Shown: positions 20,795 to 30,226 of the stretch, in pieces
Position numbering within the stretch: the stretch's first letter is position 1
Layout: the number at the start of each line of letters is the position of its first letter
NCBI GenBank assembly: GCA_016713535.1
Contig: JADJOY010000025.1
Coordinates: 117,043-181,042, forward strand
DNA: 64,000 bases
DNA from: JADJOY01 sp016713535 [NCBI: Deltaproteobacteria bacterium]
GTDB lineage: Bacteria > JADJOY01
Direction of reading: 5' to 3'
Notes under the pieces: generated by a model
Told to the model about the DNA's origin: nothing
The model's database searches: none
Seen by the model: the letters and a program-made list of their open reading frames with translations, nothing else
Program-made: the position numbers and the translations under genes

Positions 20795-22074
20795 GCGCCG
20801 CTCACTCGGCAGGTCTTGGCGACCAGGCTCGCGGCGTTGGGATTTCCGCCCCACCACCGTGGCCCAGGTGGCGACCGCGTTACCGCCGCCCGCGGCGACG
20901 TGAACCGTGGCACCCCACCACCCGGAGCCGAGCAACGAGCGCGACCACAGCGCGGTGACGCTCCTCACCGAGGCACGCGCCTCGTTGGTGGAGTTGTCGA
21001 CCCAGCGCACCACCGCCACCGGGCCGTCACCCGGAATAGGCGAGCGACGGCCAGCCGGCGTCCTCGCTCGGCGCGGAGCGTGGCGAGGCCCCAGCTCGCG
21101 CCACTGGCGCGCGAGCGCTGGCGCACGCTGCCGTAGTTGCCCGCGTCGAGCGCCTGCCACGCGGCGATCAGATCCCCGCTCCCATCCATCGCGAGCGCCG
21201 GGTAATACGCGGCCTGGCCGGCCGGCGAGATCACCTCGGGCGCGCTCCAGTCGCCGCTCACCGCGCGGGTCGCCACCACCATCGCGTTCCCTCCGAGGTA
21301 GCCGACGGCGACGTTGCCGGCGTGGTCGATCGCGGGCTTGGGGTTCCACGTCGCGGCTCCGCTCGACGGCAGCACCCGCGGCGCTTCCCAATCGCCGCCG
21401 GCGGCACGGTACGCGGTGCCGATCGTCGTCGGATTGCCGGCCGTGCCCTGCTGCCACACCGCGAGCGCCGCGCCCGCGGGGCTCACGATCAGGTCGGGTA
21501 ACCCGGCGCCGACGCCGGAGGCCGAGAGCTGCACCGCCGTCGCCCATGCGCCGGCGGGCGGACGCGTTGCCGTGAAAATGCCTCCGGGCGCGGACCACAC
21601 GAGCGTGGCCGTGCCGTCGTTCGCGACGCCGAGGTTCAGGTCGTAGACACCGGAACCGAGTGCCACCTGCGCTGGCGCCGGGAACGAGCCGCCAGGCGCG
21701 CGCACCGTCGCCACCACGTAGGCGGGCGTGAACTCGGTCGCAACCGTCACCCACGCCACCGCCACGGTGTCGTCGTCGCCGATCGCCGCCACCGGAAACT
21801 GGCCGATCGCGTTGAGCACCACCGGCTTCGAGAGCGACCACGCGGCGCCCCTGGAGCGCTCCGCGTAGCACGATGCCGGTCGCGTCCACACCGCGAGCGT
21901 GTGGCCGCTGCCGTTCGCGGACACCCAGCGCCGGCTCGGGCGGCGAGGACACCCGAAGGTGGCCTCCAGCGTCTTGAGCACGGACCACGAGCCCGGCACC
22001 GTCGGGCACGCGGCGATCCCCGCGATCAAAGCGACCACCAGCGATGACGAAACGACCCTCCTCGACGTGCTCAT
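20795..22074 (-). CDS. Lipoprotein with propeller-like repeats
   Basis: Begins MSTSRRVVSSSLVVALIAGI then A-A-C, a good lipobox, so it is predicted to be an anchored lipoprotein. Beyond it come six or more repeats with the pattern P-x-x-x-x-x-x-G-x-x-x-V-x-W: VSANGSGHTLAVWTRP, AAIGDDDTVAVAWVT, GVANDGTATLVWSAPGG, LIVSPAGAALAVWQQG, AIDHAGNVAVGYLGG, AMDGSGDLIAAWQALD, typical of a beta-propeller. A frame change occurs near 21930 and others near 21040 and 20850, so the exact C-terminus (20795 is approximate) is not certain. It looks paralogous to the protein convergent with it. No catalytic residues recognised. Confidence 0.6.
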
Positions 22075-22342
22075 ACCCGCCCCCTGTGCCGATCTCCCGG
22101 GACCAGCGAGGGTGCGAAGTGCAAGGGCGGCTCCGCTCTCGGCGAATCGGCTCGCCACGTGTTTCCGCGCCCGGCAGGCCGCCGCCGTCACCGGCCGGTG
22201 GCGAGCGCCGTGTGGTGCGCCCGCCGAGCGCACCTCTCGGTGTCTCACGTTCGTAGAAAGCCGCGTGATTCTGGCGGTTTCCGGGCTCGAATGGCGTGCA
22301 CCGGCAAGCGACGCGCGCGGACGATACGTCCACGGGGTGGAC

Positions 22343-23041
22343 TCACGCGAAACGCCTGCGGGGATCGCGAGGCGCGACCCGGTCGGCACCGCGAGACGCG
22401 CTCAGACCTCGGGCGCGCGGCCGTCGTAGGCGGCGGTGACGTCGCCGGGGCAGCGTCCTTCGCGGCCTCGAGGCGGGGCCGCCGGCGCGGCGGCCGACGA
22501 ACACGTAGTCGGCGGCGTAGGCCGGATCGAGCTCGTCGCTGCCGCGTGCGAAGAGCCAGGGCATCGCGAGACGACGCGGCACCCGGATCGGCTCGGTGAC
22601 CGCCACGTGAGTGCGGAACACGAAGTCCCACAGCGGCGTGGTCACGCCGTGGTTCATGCGCGGCTCGCGGAAGTGGTGGTGGATGTGGTTGAGGCGCCGC
22701 CACCGCGAGAAGGCGCTGGTGGGCGGATGGGTGTGGATGCGGCGGTGCGCGAGCTCGTAGAGCGTCCAGGTGGCGGCGAGGCTCGCCGTGAAGGCGAGCC
22801 CGGCGAACGCGCCCGCGAGCCAGACCGCCGCGGCGCCGAGCGCGATGAGGAACGGCGCAGCCGTGGCGAGCTTGAGCGGTGTCGGCGTGAAGTAGCCCGG
22901 ATTGGCGTGGTGGGCGAGATGCTCGCGCGAGAAGAACGTGCGACCGCGCGCGAGATGCCCGCCCCAGCCGTGCAGCGCGTACTCGAGGAACGACCAGCCG
23001 GCGGCGCCGGCGAGGAGCGAGAGAAGCAGCGTGGTGGCCAT
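22343..23041 (-). CDS. Fatty acid hydroxylase / sterol desaturase superfamily protein
   Basis: Membrane di-iron enzyme family. Three hydrophobic spans (LLLSLLAGAAGWSFLEYALH, FLIALGAAAVWLAGAFAGLA, ASLAATWTLYELAH) and the His clusters that bind two irons: ALHGWGGH, EHLAHHANPGYF, HRRIHTH and NHIHHHF, with a further His in RMNHGVT. The C-terminal YAADYVFVGRRA is typical; the residues after it depend on a frame change near 22480 and are not reliable. Substrate (sterol, carotenoid or fatty acid) cannot be told. Translation may start at ATG 23041 or the in-frame GTG 23068; the ATG places the start just after a strong dyad (23046-23075). Confidence 0.85.
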   Translation of the reverse strand: MATTLLLSLLAGAAGWSFLEYALHGWGGHLARGRTFFSREHLAHHANPGYFTPTPLKLATAAPFLIALGAAAVWLAGAFAGLAFTASLAATWTLYELAHRRIHTHPPTSAFSRWRRLNHIHHHFREPRMNHGVTTPLWDFVFRTHVAVTEPIRVPRRLAMPWLFARGSDELDPAYAADYVFVGRRAGGPASRPRRTLPRRRHRRLRRPRARGLSASRGADRVAPRDPRRRFA

Positions 23042-23045
23042 GAGC

Positions 23046-23075
23046 GCCTCGGGTGAGGATTTCCTCACCCGAGGC
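23046..23075. promoter_or_regulatory. 14-bp perfect dyad overlapping the hydroxylase ribosome site
   Basis: GCCTCGGGTGAGGA and its exact complement TCCTCACCCGAGGC are separated by TT. On the minus strand the distal arm contains GAGG, the only Shine-Dalgarno-like sequence before ATG 23041 (GAGGCGCTCATG), so in the transcript it would be base-paired. It may be an operator or a translation-controlling hairpin; a terminator for the upstream lipocalin gene is possible but no T run follows. Confidence 0.5.
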
Positions 23076-23145
23076 TAGCGGTCATCGAGCGAGCCGGCCA
23101 GCGCCGCGGCGAACGCCCTGGGTGCCGCGGTCCGCCCCGCTACCC

Positions 23146-23721
23146 TCACGGCGCGAGGCCGCTCGACACGGTGATGCGCAGGAAGTCGGTGTTGATCTGC
23201 TTGGCCGCGAGCTCGTCGAGGATCGCCTGGTACTGGGCCTGCGTCATCACGGGCGAGCGGCTCAGCACGAAGAGCGTGAACTGGAGGCTGTCGGTGACCA
23301 CCGCGTAGTCGTAGTCGGCGCCGAGGGCCACGATCCAGTACTCGCCCTCGAAGAGCCCGCCGAACACCGACGGGAAGCGCACGCCGAGCTTGGCGTTGGT
23401 GGTGGCATCCACCACCCGCGCGATGCCGACGATGCTCTGCTCCGCGCCGCCGGGAGCGCCCTCGATGCCGCGGTTGAGGACGTCGACCTGGCCGTCGGTG
23501 CGCGCCGTGTAGGTCGCCGTCACGTCCACGAGGTCGTCGTTGAAGCCGGCGGCGTTGCTGGCGATCTCGTACCAGAGCCCCGCGTAGCGCGAGAGGTCGA
23601 CCGAGGACACCGTCTCGGGCACGGGGCCACGCGCACAGCCGATGCCGGTGGCGAGCGCGAGGCCCGCGAGCAGCGACGCAGGACGGCAGAGACGGAAGAA
23701 GCGGGACGAGCGGCGTTTCAT
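23146..23721 (-). CDS. blc: Blc-type outer-membrane lipocalin
   Basis: Bacterial lipocalins bind lipids at the outer membrane. The 191-residue protein has an N-terminal signal with lipobox (LALATGIGC), then VDLSRYAGLWYEIASNAAGF (the lipocalin G-x-W motif), VDVTATYTARTDGQVDVLNRG, GEYWIVALGADYDYAVVTD and LFVLSRSPVMTQAQYQAILD, all diagnostic of Blc. ATG 23721 gives the signal peptide with K-R-R. It is followed on the same strand by the fatty acid hydroxylase 104 bp later, so the two could share a transcript and a lipid-related role. Confidence 0.92.
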   Translation of the reverse strand: MKRRSSRFFRLCRPASLLAGLALATGIGCARGPVPETVSSVDLSRYAGLWYEIASNAAGFNDDLVDVTATYTARTDGQVDVLNRGIEGAPGGAEQSIVGIARVVDATTNAKLGVRFPSVFGGLFEGEYWIVALGADYDYAVVTDSLQFTLFVLSRSPVMTQAQYQAILDELAAKQINTDFLRITVSSGLAP

Positions 23722-23779
23722 GGTCGGCTCCGTGAGTGAGGGAATCGTCGAGAAGATCGGCGTGGTCGAACGCACATCC

Positions 23780-23808
23780 AGCATGCAGGCGCGTAGACGT
23801 GTTGTCAA
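23780..23808 (-). promoter_or_regulatory. Possible promoter of the lipocalin gene
   Basis: On the minus strand a perfect TTGACA (23808-23803) is followed after 17 bp by CATGCT, a weak -10 match. The region 23800-23835 is unusually A+T-rich. Only the -35 box is convincing. Confidence 0.3.
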
Positions 23809-23931
23809 GTATTTGTATAGATTTTGAATCGTTCATGTTCGCTTTGCGCTCGGCGTCGCCGCCGCAGGCGCGAGCGCGGCACGAGCCTTGCGGCTCGAAA
23901 GCACGGGATCGTTTCGTTTCGGACGGCGCCG

Positions 23932-25632
23932 ATGGCGAGGCCGAGTTCGGCTCTCTCGCTCGTCCGCCGTGGGCTCCGCGGGCTCGGCCCGCGAGTGCGG
24001 CGGATCCGGTGGCGGCGCGTGCTGTGGATCACGCTGCCGGCGCTCGGCGCGATCCTCGCCGTCTCGCTCATCGGGCTCTACGCCGGCCGTGACTGGCTGG
24101 TTGCGCGGCGCGGCCTACCGCTCCTGGCGCGGCTCACCGGCGGCTCGGTCGAGTCCGAGGCGATCCACCTCGACCTCTTTCCGCCGCGCCTCACGGCCAC
24201 CGGCGTGCGGGTCCGGTGCCGGCCATGGCCGGCACCGTCTCGGTGCGAGCTGCGCGTGGTGGCACTCACGGGTGACGTCACGCTCGAGGGGATCGAGATC
24301 CGTCGCGACGAGAGCACCGAGAGCTGGCCCATCCTCGCCGCCGCACGCATCGACGTGCACGCGGACCACCACCGCATCCGGACCGCGCCGTACATCGTGG
24401 ACGAGCTCACGATTCACGAGCCGTCGCTGCGCCTGCGCTTCGTGTCCACGGGCCGCACCAACCTGCAGGCGCTCTTCGACCCAGGAGGTGGCCGGCACGG
24501 TGCACCCTCCGCCACCGTCGCCACCGGCACCCCACGCGTGGTCGGCACGGCGCCCCAGGCGCCCCAGGCGCCCCCACGACCCGGCGGGATGACGTCTTTC
24601 ACGCCACCGCCGCCGCTCTTCCTGCTCCGTCACGGCGAGATCCGCGATGGCACGATCGTCTACGACGATCCGCTCTCGGACGCCGTGCACCCGGTACACC
24701 TCGAGCTCCACGACGTCGACGTGGTGGTCCACGACTTCCAGATCCGGGGCGCGCCGCTCGCCGGCCCGCTCGCCGACGTGACGCTCGACGCTCACGTCGA
24801 CCAGCTCACCACCCCGGCGCTGGTCCATGCGCGCGCCTGGCTCGAGCCGTGGCGCGACCTCCCCAGCCTCACCGTGCTCGCGGTGGTCACCGGGTTCGAC
24901 CTCGCGAACGTCCAGCCGTACATCCCCGACACGGGGCGCACGCTGCTCGGTGGCCGCTGGCTGCACGTGGCGCTCGACCTGCGGGCGCGCGCGGCCCAGA
25001 TCCAGCAGGGCGTGGTCGAGGCGACGGTGGCCGAGAGCGGCGATCAACTCGGGGCCTACCTCGCCGGCAGCCTGTTCCACCCCACGATCGACCGCAACAG
25101 CGCCCTGGTCTCCGCGTTCCGGCTGCCGCTGGGCCAGTTCCTGCGCTTCGGCGACGTCGGCATGAGCGTGGCCGGTGAGCTCGCGCTGGCCGGTCTCGAC
25201 AGCATGCTGCGGCTCGGCCAGGGCGCCGTCGACGCGGGCGCGGCGGCGGCGACCGATCCGCCGGCGCTCTCGCCCGGCGCGCATCGGCCGCCGGAGCAAG
25301 ACCTCCTGTCACGGCTCGGACGTGGCGTGACCGCCTTCGCGAGCGGCGTCGCCGACGCCGCCAAGCGGCTCTTCGAGCGGAGCTCGAGCGGCTACACCAG
25401 CGCCACGACGCCGGCGCGCCCGATGTCCGACATCCTCGCCGAGTTCGAGCCGCGCCATCGCCAGCTCCGCCGCGCCTTCCTCGCCGAGCGCATCCACGTG
25501 GCGCGCACGGTCGATCCGGCGCGACTCGCGGAGCTCGAGCAGGCGCTCACCGCCATCCCGCCGGGCGCCCGGCCACCCGGCGTGACCACCCGCGGCGCTG
25601 TCCTCGGCACCGGCCAGCTCGCCAGCCCGTGA
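23932..25632 (+). CDS. AsmA/DUF748-like envelope protein
   Basis: 566 residues. A positively charged N-terminus (RRGLRGLGPRVRRIRWRRVLW) leads into one membrane span (ITLPALGAILAVSLIGLYAG), followed by a long periplasmic beta-rich part: GSVESEAIHLDLFPPRLTAT, VTLEGIEIRRDES, HEPSLRLRFVSTGRTNLQAL, HGEIRDGTIVYDDPLSD, LADVTLDAHVDQLTTPALVH. These repeats resemble AsmA/DUF748 proteins, which bridge the periplasm and may move lipids. The last 150 residues are helical (LLSRLGRGVTAFASGVADAAKRLFERS). The frame is open a little upstream; ATG 23932 is chosen as it directly precedes the basic signal-anchor. Intact. Confidence 0.6.
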   Translation: MARPSSALSLVRRGLRGLGPRVRRIRWRRVLWITLPALGAILAVSLIGLYAGRDWLVARRGLPLLARLTGGSVESEAIHLDLFPPRLTATGVRVRCRPWPAPSRCELRVVALTGDVTLEGIEIRRDESTESWPILAAARIDVHADHHRIRTAPYIVDELTIHEPSLRLRFVSTGRTNLQALFDPGGGRHGAPSATVATGTPRVVGTAPQAPQAPPRPGGMTSFTPPPPLFLLRHGEIRDGTIVYDDPLSDAVHPVHLELHDVDVVVHDFQIRGAPLAGPLADVTLDAHVDQLTTPALVHARAWLEPWRDLPSLTVLAVVTGFDLANVQPYIPDTGRTLLGGRWLHVALDLRARAAQIQQGVVEATVAESGDQLGAYLAGSLFHPTIDRNSALVSAFRLPLGQFLRFGDVGMSVAGELALAGLDSMLRLGQGAVDAGAAAATDPPALSPGAHRPPEQDLLSRLGRGVTAFASGVADAAKRLFERSSSGYTSATTPARPMSDILAEFEPRHRQLRRAFLAERIHVARTVDPARLAELEQALTAIPPGARPPGVTTRGAVLGTGQLASP

Positions 25633-25657
25633 CGACGCACCGCCGCGGCGAAACGCA

Positions 25658-25683
25658 AGGGCCGGCGAGTGATCGCCGGCCCT
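25658..25683. terminator. Bidirectional hairpin between convergent genes
   Basis: AGGGCCGGCGA and its perfect complement TCGCCGGCCCT enclose a GTGA loop, 25 bp after the AsmA-like gene and 30 bp after the convergent FGE-like gene. An 11-bp G+C stem in this position fits a terminator serving both strands, though a clear T run is missing. Confidence 0.65.
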
Positions 25684-25712
25684 CGTCGATCCCCCGACGG
25701 GATCGAGCGCTT

Positions 25713-26576
25713 TCACATGTCCTTGGCGCAGCGGAAGCCCAGCTCCACCGCGTCCGGCCCCTTGAGGCTCGGATCGCGGGACTCACGGCTCGCGGCGCGC
25801 ACGTGCTCGGCGCCGTCCTTGTACGAGCCGCCGCGGATCACCTTCTCGGTGCCAGCGCGCGGCCCCTTGTGGGTGTACTCGCTCGCCTTGTACTGGTCGG
25901 CGTTGTACCAGTCGTCCACCCACTCCGAGACGTTGCCGGCCATGTCGAGCACGCCGTAGGCGCTCGCTCCGGAAACCTTGCTGCCGACGGCCCAGGGGCC
26001 GCCCTTGCCGCAGCCAACGCCGGTGCTGTCCGACATCACCGCGTGTCCGCAGCTCGGCTCGGGCTGCGAGCCCCACGGATAGATGCGTCCGTCGTTGCCG
26101 CGCGCGGCCTTCTCCCACTCCGCCTCGGTCGGCAGGCGCTTGCCGGCCCAACCGCAGTACGCGGAGGCGTCGCCCCAGCTCACGCAGTTGATCGGGAAGG
26201 CGTCGTGCTTGGGCAGGTTCCAGCTACAGCCTTCGCCCTGCAGCGGCGTCTTGCACTTCCCGGCGTCGACGCAATGCGCGTAGTCCAGACGTGTCACCTC
26301 CTTCTTGTCGAGGTAGAAGCCCGGCACCTTCACCGGGTGCGGCGGCTGCTCGTCGTTCGCGGTGCGGTCGTAGACCCACATCAGCTTGTCGGGCTGCGAT
26401 CCCATGAGGAATTCCCCTGACGGGATGGCCACCATGTTGGGCGGAGTGAGATCGACGGGCGCGAGTGGCGGCGCCGGCGCGACGTCGGGCATGGGCGCCT
26501 TCTCCTTCCCGCATCCCGGTACGGCCATCGACGCGACCACGGCGATGCCCACCAACCAACCCCATCGTTTCGACAT
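25713..26576 (-). CDS. FGE/SUMF1-fold lipoprotein
   Basis: Lipoprotein signal with lipobox (ASMAVPGC), then the formylglycine-generating-enzyme fold: [95 protein letters not shown] and [20 protein letters not shown]. True formylglycine-generating enzymes have two catalytic Cys in the R-G-G-S block; here that block reads Y-K-D-G-A-E-H with none, so it is unlikely to oxidise sulfatases and is probably a binding or structural member. Strong Shine-Dalgarno (AAAGGAGGAA) before ATG 26576. 287 residues, intact. Confidence 0.88.
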   Translation of the reverse strand: MSKRWGWLVGIAVVASMAVPGCGKEKAPMPDVAPAPPLAPVDLTPPNMVAIPSGEFLMGSQPDKLMWVYDRTANDEQPPHPVKVPGFYLDKKEVTRLDYAHCVDAGKCKTPLQGEGCSWNLPKHDAFPINCVSWGDASAYCGWAGKRLPTEAEWEKAARGNDGRIYPWGSQPEPSCGHAVMSDSTGVGCGKGGPWAVGSKVSGASAYGVLDMAGNVSEWVDDWYNADQYKASEYTHKGPRAGTEKVIRGGSYKDGAEHVRAASRESRDPSLKGPDAVELGFRCAKDM

Positions 26577-26871
26577 GACCGTTCCTCCTTTCGGGTCGGG
26601 TAACTGCCTCGCAGCGGACGGAACAATGCATCGAGGTCCGCGCGAGCTCGACGAGCGGCTCGAACGGAACCACATCAAGATTCGTGCCTCGGCAACCGTC
26701 GGGCGTGAACGGCCGCCCGGCGGTGCCGCCTACGTGATTATCCTCACGCACCCTGCACTGAAACGCGCGCCGATCGCCTGAATCGAGCGGGCCGGTTCTT
26801 GCAGCTCCTCGACGCGGATGGTCGTCTCGAAGCCCAGCCAGCGGAACCGCGGCGGGCGAGAGGAGGGGGTC

Positions 26872-27330
26872 ATGAGGTCGGTGCGACCGTGGCTCATCGG
26901 TGGTGTCGTGCTGGTGACGGCTCTCTTGGCGTCGTGCGGAGGCGGTGGGGATGGCGATGGGGGTGGGGGGCCGACCCCTACCACCGGCGTGATCACCGGT
27001 CGCGCATCGCTGGAGGTCGGGATGTCCGGCGACCTGAGCAACGCACGGGTCGCCATCTACGCGGACGTGGAAGACTGGGTGGACGACCGGGTACTGCTCT
27101 CGGTAGCCGCGACCGGGCAGGGTCCGGTGGCGAACTTCACGATCTCCAACCTGCCGCCCGGGACCTACTACCTCGACGTCTGGAAGGACAACGACAACAG
27201 CGGCGCGATCGACGACTTCGACTTCTTCGGTGCGTACGGCAGCGGCGCGTACCCCAGCTACGAGCTGAGCCCGATCATCGTGAACGCAGGGCAGACCGCC
27301 GAGGTCGACGTGGACGTCGACGTGATCTGA
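26872..27330 (+). CDS. Small lipoprotein with carboxypeptidase-regulatory-like beta domain
   Basis: 152 residues. Signal ending LLASC gives a lipobox, followed by a Gly/Asp-rich linker (GGGGDGDGGGG), then one compact beta domain: GVITGRASLEVGMSGDLSNA, VANFTISNLPPGTYYLDVWK, DNDNSGAIDDFDFFGAYGSG, NAGQTAEVDVDVDV. The pattern I-x-G...F-x-I-x-N-L-P-P-G-T-Y-Y-L-D matches Cna-B/carboxypeptidase-regulatory-like folds; DNDNSGAIDDFD looks like an EF-hand-type calcium loop. ATG 26872 follows GAGGAGGGGGTC, a strong ribosome site. It is divergent from the FGE-like lipoprotein. Confidence 0.7.
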   Translation: MRSVRPWLIGGVVLVTALLASCGGGGDGDGGGGPTPTTGVITGRASLEVGMSGDLSNARVAIYADVEDWVDDRVLLSVAATGQGPVANFTISNLPPGTYYLDVWKDNDNSGAIDDFDFFGAYGSGAYPSYELSPIIVNAGQTAEVDVDVDVI

Positions 27331-27513
27331 GGCGCTCGCCGCGGTGACCGCGCGCGGCGGGGCCCGATCGAGGGGCGGCGGGGTGACGCGCGCGTAACGG
27401 CGCGGGATCCCCATCGGGCGCTTTGGTCACGTGCGCGTGGCATCCGGAACCGGGTATCCTCGCCGACACGCGCCGGCGAGCGGAGCCGCGAGGCGAAGCG
27501 GAGGAATCGATCG

Positions 27514-28380
27514 ATGCGATCCCTGTGTCGGCGGCTGGCCGCCACCACGATCGCGGCGACGACGTTCGCGCTCGTGGCGTCCATGGCCGTCGCCACCGAG
27601 CCCGCACCGCCACGCGCTTCGGACGCCACCTACGACGCGCGCCAGAACTTCGTGGCGTGCGTGAACGGCGAGGCGGGGCGTTGCAGCCCGTCACGGCTCA
27701 CCGACGCCGAGCGCAAGCTCGTCGAGAACGCCTCGTCGCAGCGCAACTACCTGGCGTGCGCCAACGGCTGGAGCGCGGGCTGCGATCCGCTGCGGCTCAC
27801 GGCCGATCAGAAGCGCATCGTCGACGCCTCCGCGGCGCAGCGCGCGGTCGCGCCGTGCGGCTCTCGGTGGGCACTCGGCTGCGGCACCTCGCAGGGTGAT
27901 GCCCAGTCGAGCCCGGCCAGCGCCGCCGGCACCGGCACCCAGGTGAGCTCGGGACCGCCTCGCTACGAGCTCGACACCCAGCGTTTCTACGCGTCGGGCT
28001 ACCCCGCCTACGAGCCGCGCTACTCGTGGTCGCCCGGGTCGTGGATCGTGCCGACCGCGATCGCCGCCGCGGCGACGTGGCCGCTCTGGACCCACAGCTA
28101 CCACTACGACTACCCGCGGTACTGGGACGACGACTGGTACGGCTATCCGTCGTGGGGTTGGGGCTGGGGATGGGACGACGACCATCACCATGGCGGCGGC
28201 CACAGCGGGCAGCATGGTCACGGCGACGGCCATCACGGCGGCAAGCCGCCGACCTACCGTCCACCCACCTCCCAGCCGCCGCTTCACCCGCCGCCGACCT
28301 ACCGTCCGACGCCGATCTCGAAGTCGCCGATGAGCTCGGCGCCCCGCCCCACCCAGCCGATCAAGCGCGACTGGCGGTAA
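27514..28380 (+). CDS. Exported protein with paired Cys motifs and Trp/Gly/His-rich tail
   Basis: 288 residues. Signal peptide (TTFALVASMAVATEPAPPRA), then two tandem copies of a motif: RQNFVACVNGEAGRCSPSRL and QRNYLACANGWSAGCDPLRL, each followed by T-x-x-x-x-x-x-V, plus a third partial copy QRAVAPCG. The middle holds a short hydrophobic segment (WIVPTAIAAAATWPLW), then Tyr/Trp/Gly runs (YGYPSWGWGWGW), a His-rich part (DDDHHHGGGHSGQHGHGDGH) that could bind metal, and a Pro-rich tail. No known family. Probably periplasmic or surface-exposed. ATG 27514 starts the signal directly. Confidence 0.55.
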   Translation: MRSLCRRLAATTIAATTFALVASMAVATEPAPPRASDATYDARQNFVACVNGEAGRCSPSRLTDAERKLVENASSQRNYLACANGWSAGCDPLRLTADQKRIVDASAAQRAVAPCGSRWALGCGTSQGDAQSSPASAAGTGTQVSSGPPRYELDTQRFYASGYPAYEPRYSWSPGSWIVPTAIAAAATWPLWTHSYHYDYPRYWDDDWYGYPSWGWGWGWDDDHHHGGGHSGQHGHGDGHHGGKPPTYRPPTSQPPLHPPPTYRPTPISKSPMSSAPRPTQPIKRDWR

Positions 28381-28581
28381 CGGTCGCGAGACGCCCGACC
28401 GCGCGCTCGGCGGGCTCGCGCGTGGCCTACGGCGATCCGGCGCTCGCCACTCGCCACGGCCCGCGCTTCCAACCCACCGCGCTCGATCGGTCGCCGCATC
28501 TGGCTCCCCGCGCTGGCGCGAGACCCCCTACAAGGCGTAGTAGCTAGAAGAGGTTTTTTTTCTCATCGACCGGGGGGATCG

Positions 28582-30163
28582 ATGGGCCGCACGCCACGAC
28601 ACCATTCGGGCTCAACCACGGTCTGGATCCGGCGGTCGTGGTGGATCGTCCCGTTTCTGATCCTGGCGATCCCCTACCCGAACCCGCTCTTTCGAGCCGC
28701 CGTGCACGCGCTCTTCGCGCTGCCGTACGCCGCCCTCGCCGCGGCCCGCCGCCATCCGCCGAGCTCCATCCACGTCACGCTCGCGAGCGCGTCACTCTCG
28801 CGGGATCGCCGTGCTGGTGGTGGGATCGATCGCGAGGTCGTCCGCCTCGCTCGGCGTCGTGGCATCCGTGCGGCGCACGTTGCGCGGATACGGGCGTGGG
28901 CTCTCGTGGTGCGCGCTCGCCGCCGCGTGGCTGCTCGCGTGCCTGCTCCGCCACCCCGAGGCCGCGCTCGCCGTGGCCGCCGCGCTCTTCCTCGCCACGG
29001 ACCATCGGCGCACCCTCACGATCGCACTGGCGGCCGCCGCCATCACCGTGGCTCGCCCCGGTCTCGGTCCCGCCGCGGTGCTGCTGGTGCTTGCGTCGTC
29101 GCTCGGCTGGGTCGTCGCACGACGCCCGGGCTGGCCCGCGGTCACGCGAGCGGTCCGCGGATGTGTCACCGGTACGGCGGCCGCGGTGCTCGTGGCGTTC
29201 TTCGCCGGGATCGTGACTCCGCCAACGGCCAGCCTCCACCGCTACGCCACGCCCCGCCGGGTCTACGACCTGACCTTGGATCCGAGGGGCCACCGCCTGG
29301 CGTTCACCACCAAGGGCGCGTCTCCACCCGGCACGCTCGACCTCCGCACGGGCGAGATCCATGCCATCCCGGATCTCGACGCGGCGGCGTACGAGCGTCT
29401 CGCATGGCTGCCGGCGTCCGAACGCGTCGTGAGCGGCGGCGGCGAGGGCGCGACCATCCTCGACCTCGCCGCGCACGCCCTCGAGCGCCGCGTCGTCAGT
29501 GGCTCGATCATCGACGTGGAACGCGTGGGGCCGCGCCATCTCGCGTTCGCGGAGGAGGGAAGCGAGACGCTTCACCTGGTGGACGTCGAGACCGGGCGGC
29601 ACGAGATTCGCGCCGTGCCGCACGGCCCTTATGCGCTCGAGTACGATCCGGCGGCGGACGCGCTGTTCGTGACGAGCTGGCTCGACCAGCCCAAGGTCGC
29701 GCGGCTCGGCCTCGCCGACGGAAGCTTCCGCGCGGTCTTCAACGGCTGGGGATCGACCGACGTGTGCGTGTTTCCGGCCCGCGGCGAGGTGGCGATCGCG
29801 CGGCCGGCCTATGGCGACATCACCATCCTCGACAGCGTCACCCTGGCCCCACGGCGCGTGCTCCCCGCCGATGCCCTGGTGCGCGAGATCGAGTGCGACC
29901 CGGCGCGCGGCGTGATCTACGCCGCGTCGTACTTCGATGGGCGCATCGAGGCGCTCGACGTCGAGCGAGGCGACGTCTTCGACGTGGTGCGAGTCGGCCC
30001 CTTCGCTCGCGCGCTGCGCCTGGACCCGGCCACGTCCACGGTCTTCGCCGGCTCGAACGCGGGTGTGTTCGAGCTGCCCACCGAGCTCGACCATCACGGC
30101 GAGGTGCGGTTCGTCCGTGGCGGGCCGCGCGGTCGACCGGACGCGCCTCCACGCTCCACCTAG
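28582..30163 (+). CDS. Membrane protein with C-terminal propeller-like domain (one frameshift)
   Basis: N-terminal part has several membrane spans (WWIVPFLILAIPYPNPL, ALFALPYAALAAA, then after a frame change near 28795 LSWCALAAAWLLACLL, TLTIALAAAAITVA, VTGTAAAVLVAFFAGIV). The C-terminal 290 residues form YncE-like propeller repeats: YDLTLDPRGHRLAFTTKG, RVVSGSIIDVERVGPRHLAF, YALEYDPAADALFVTSWLD, VCVFPARGEVAIARPAYGDI, IECDPARGVIYAASYFDGRI. This would place a sensor- or scaffold-like propeller outside the membrane. No catalytic site seen. A hairpin terminator follows at 30172. Confidence 0.6.
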
Positions 30164-30171
30164 GAGCGAAA

Positions 30172-30197
30172 ACGGCCGCTCCCGGAGGAGCGGCCGT
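30172..30197. terminator. Rho-independent-type terminator, both orientations
   Basis: ACGGCCGCTCC and its perfect complement enclose CGGA. On the minus strand the stem is followed directly by TTTTCGC, a genuine T tract; on the plus strand it is followed by CACTTCTTCG. It ends the membrane-propeller gene and could also end a minus-strand transcript from 30198-30440. Confidence 0.75.
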
Positions 30198-30226
30198 CAC
30201 TTCTTCGATTGGGCGCTTGGCGCCTA

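Noticed and set aside
28545-28565. Run of eight T after the His-rich protein gene as a terminator
   Set aside because: The only stem before it (CTAC/GTAG) is 4 bp; too weak to call.
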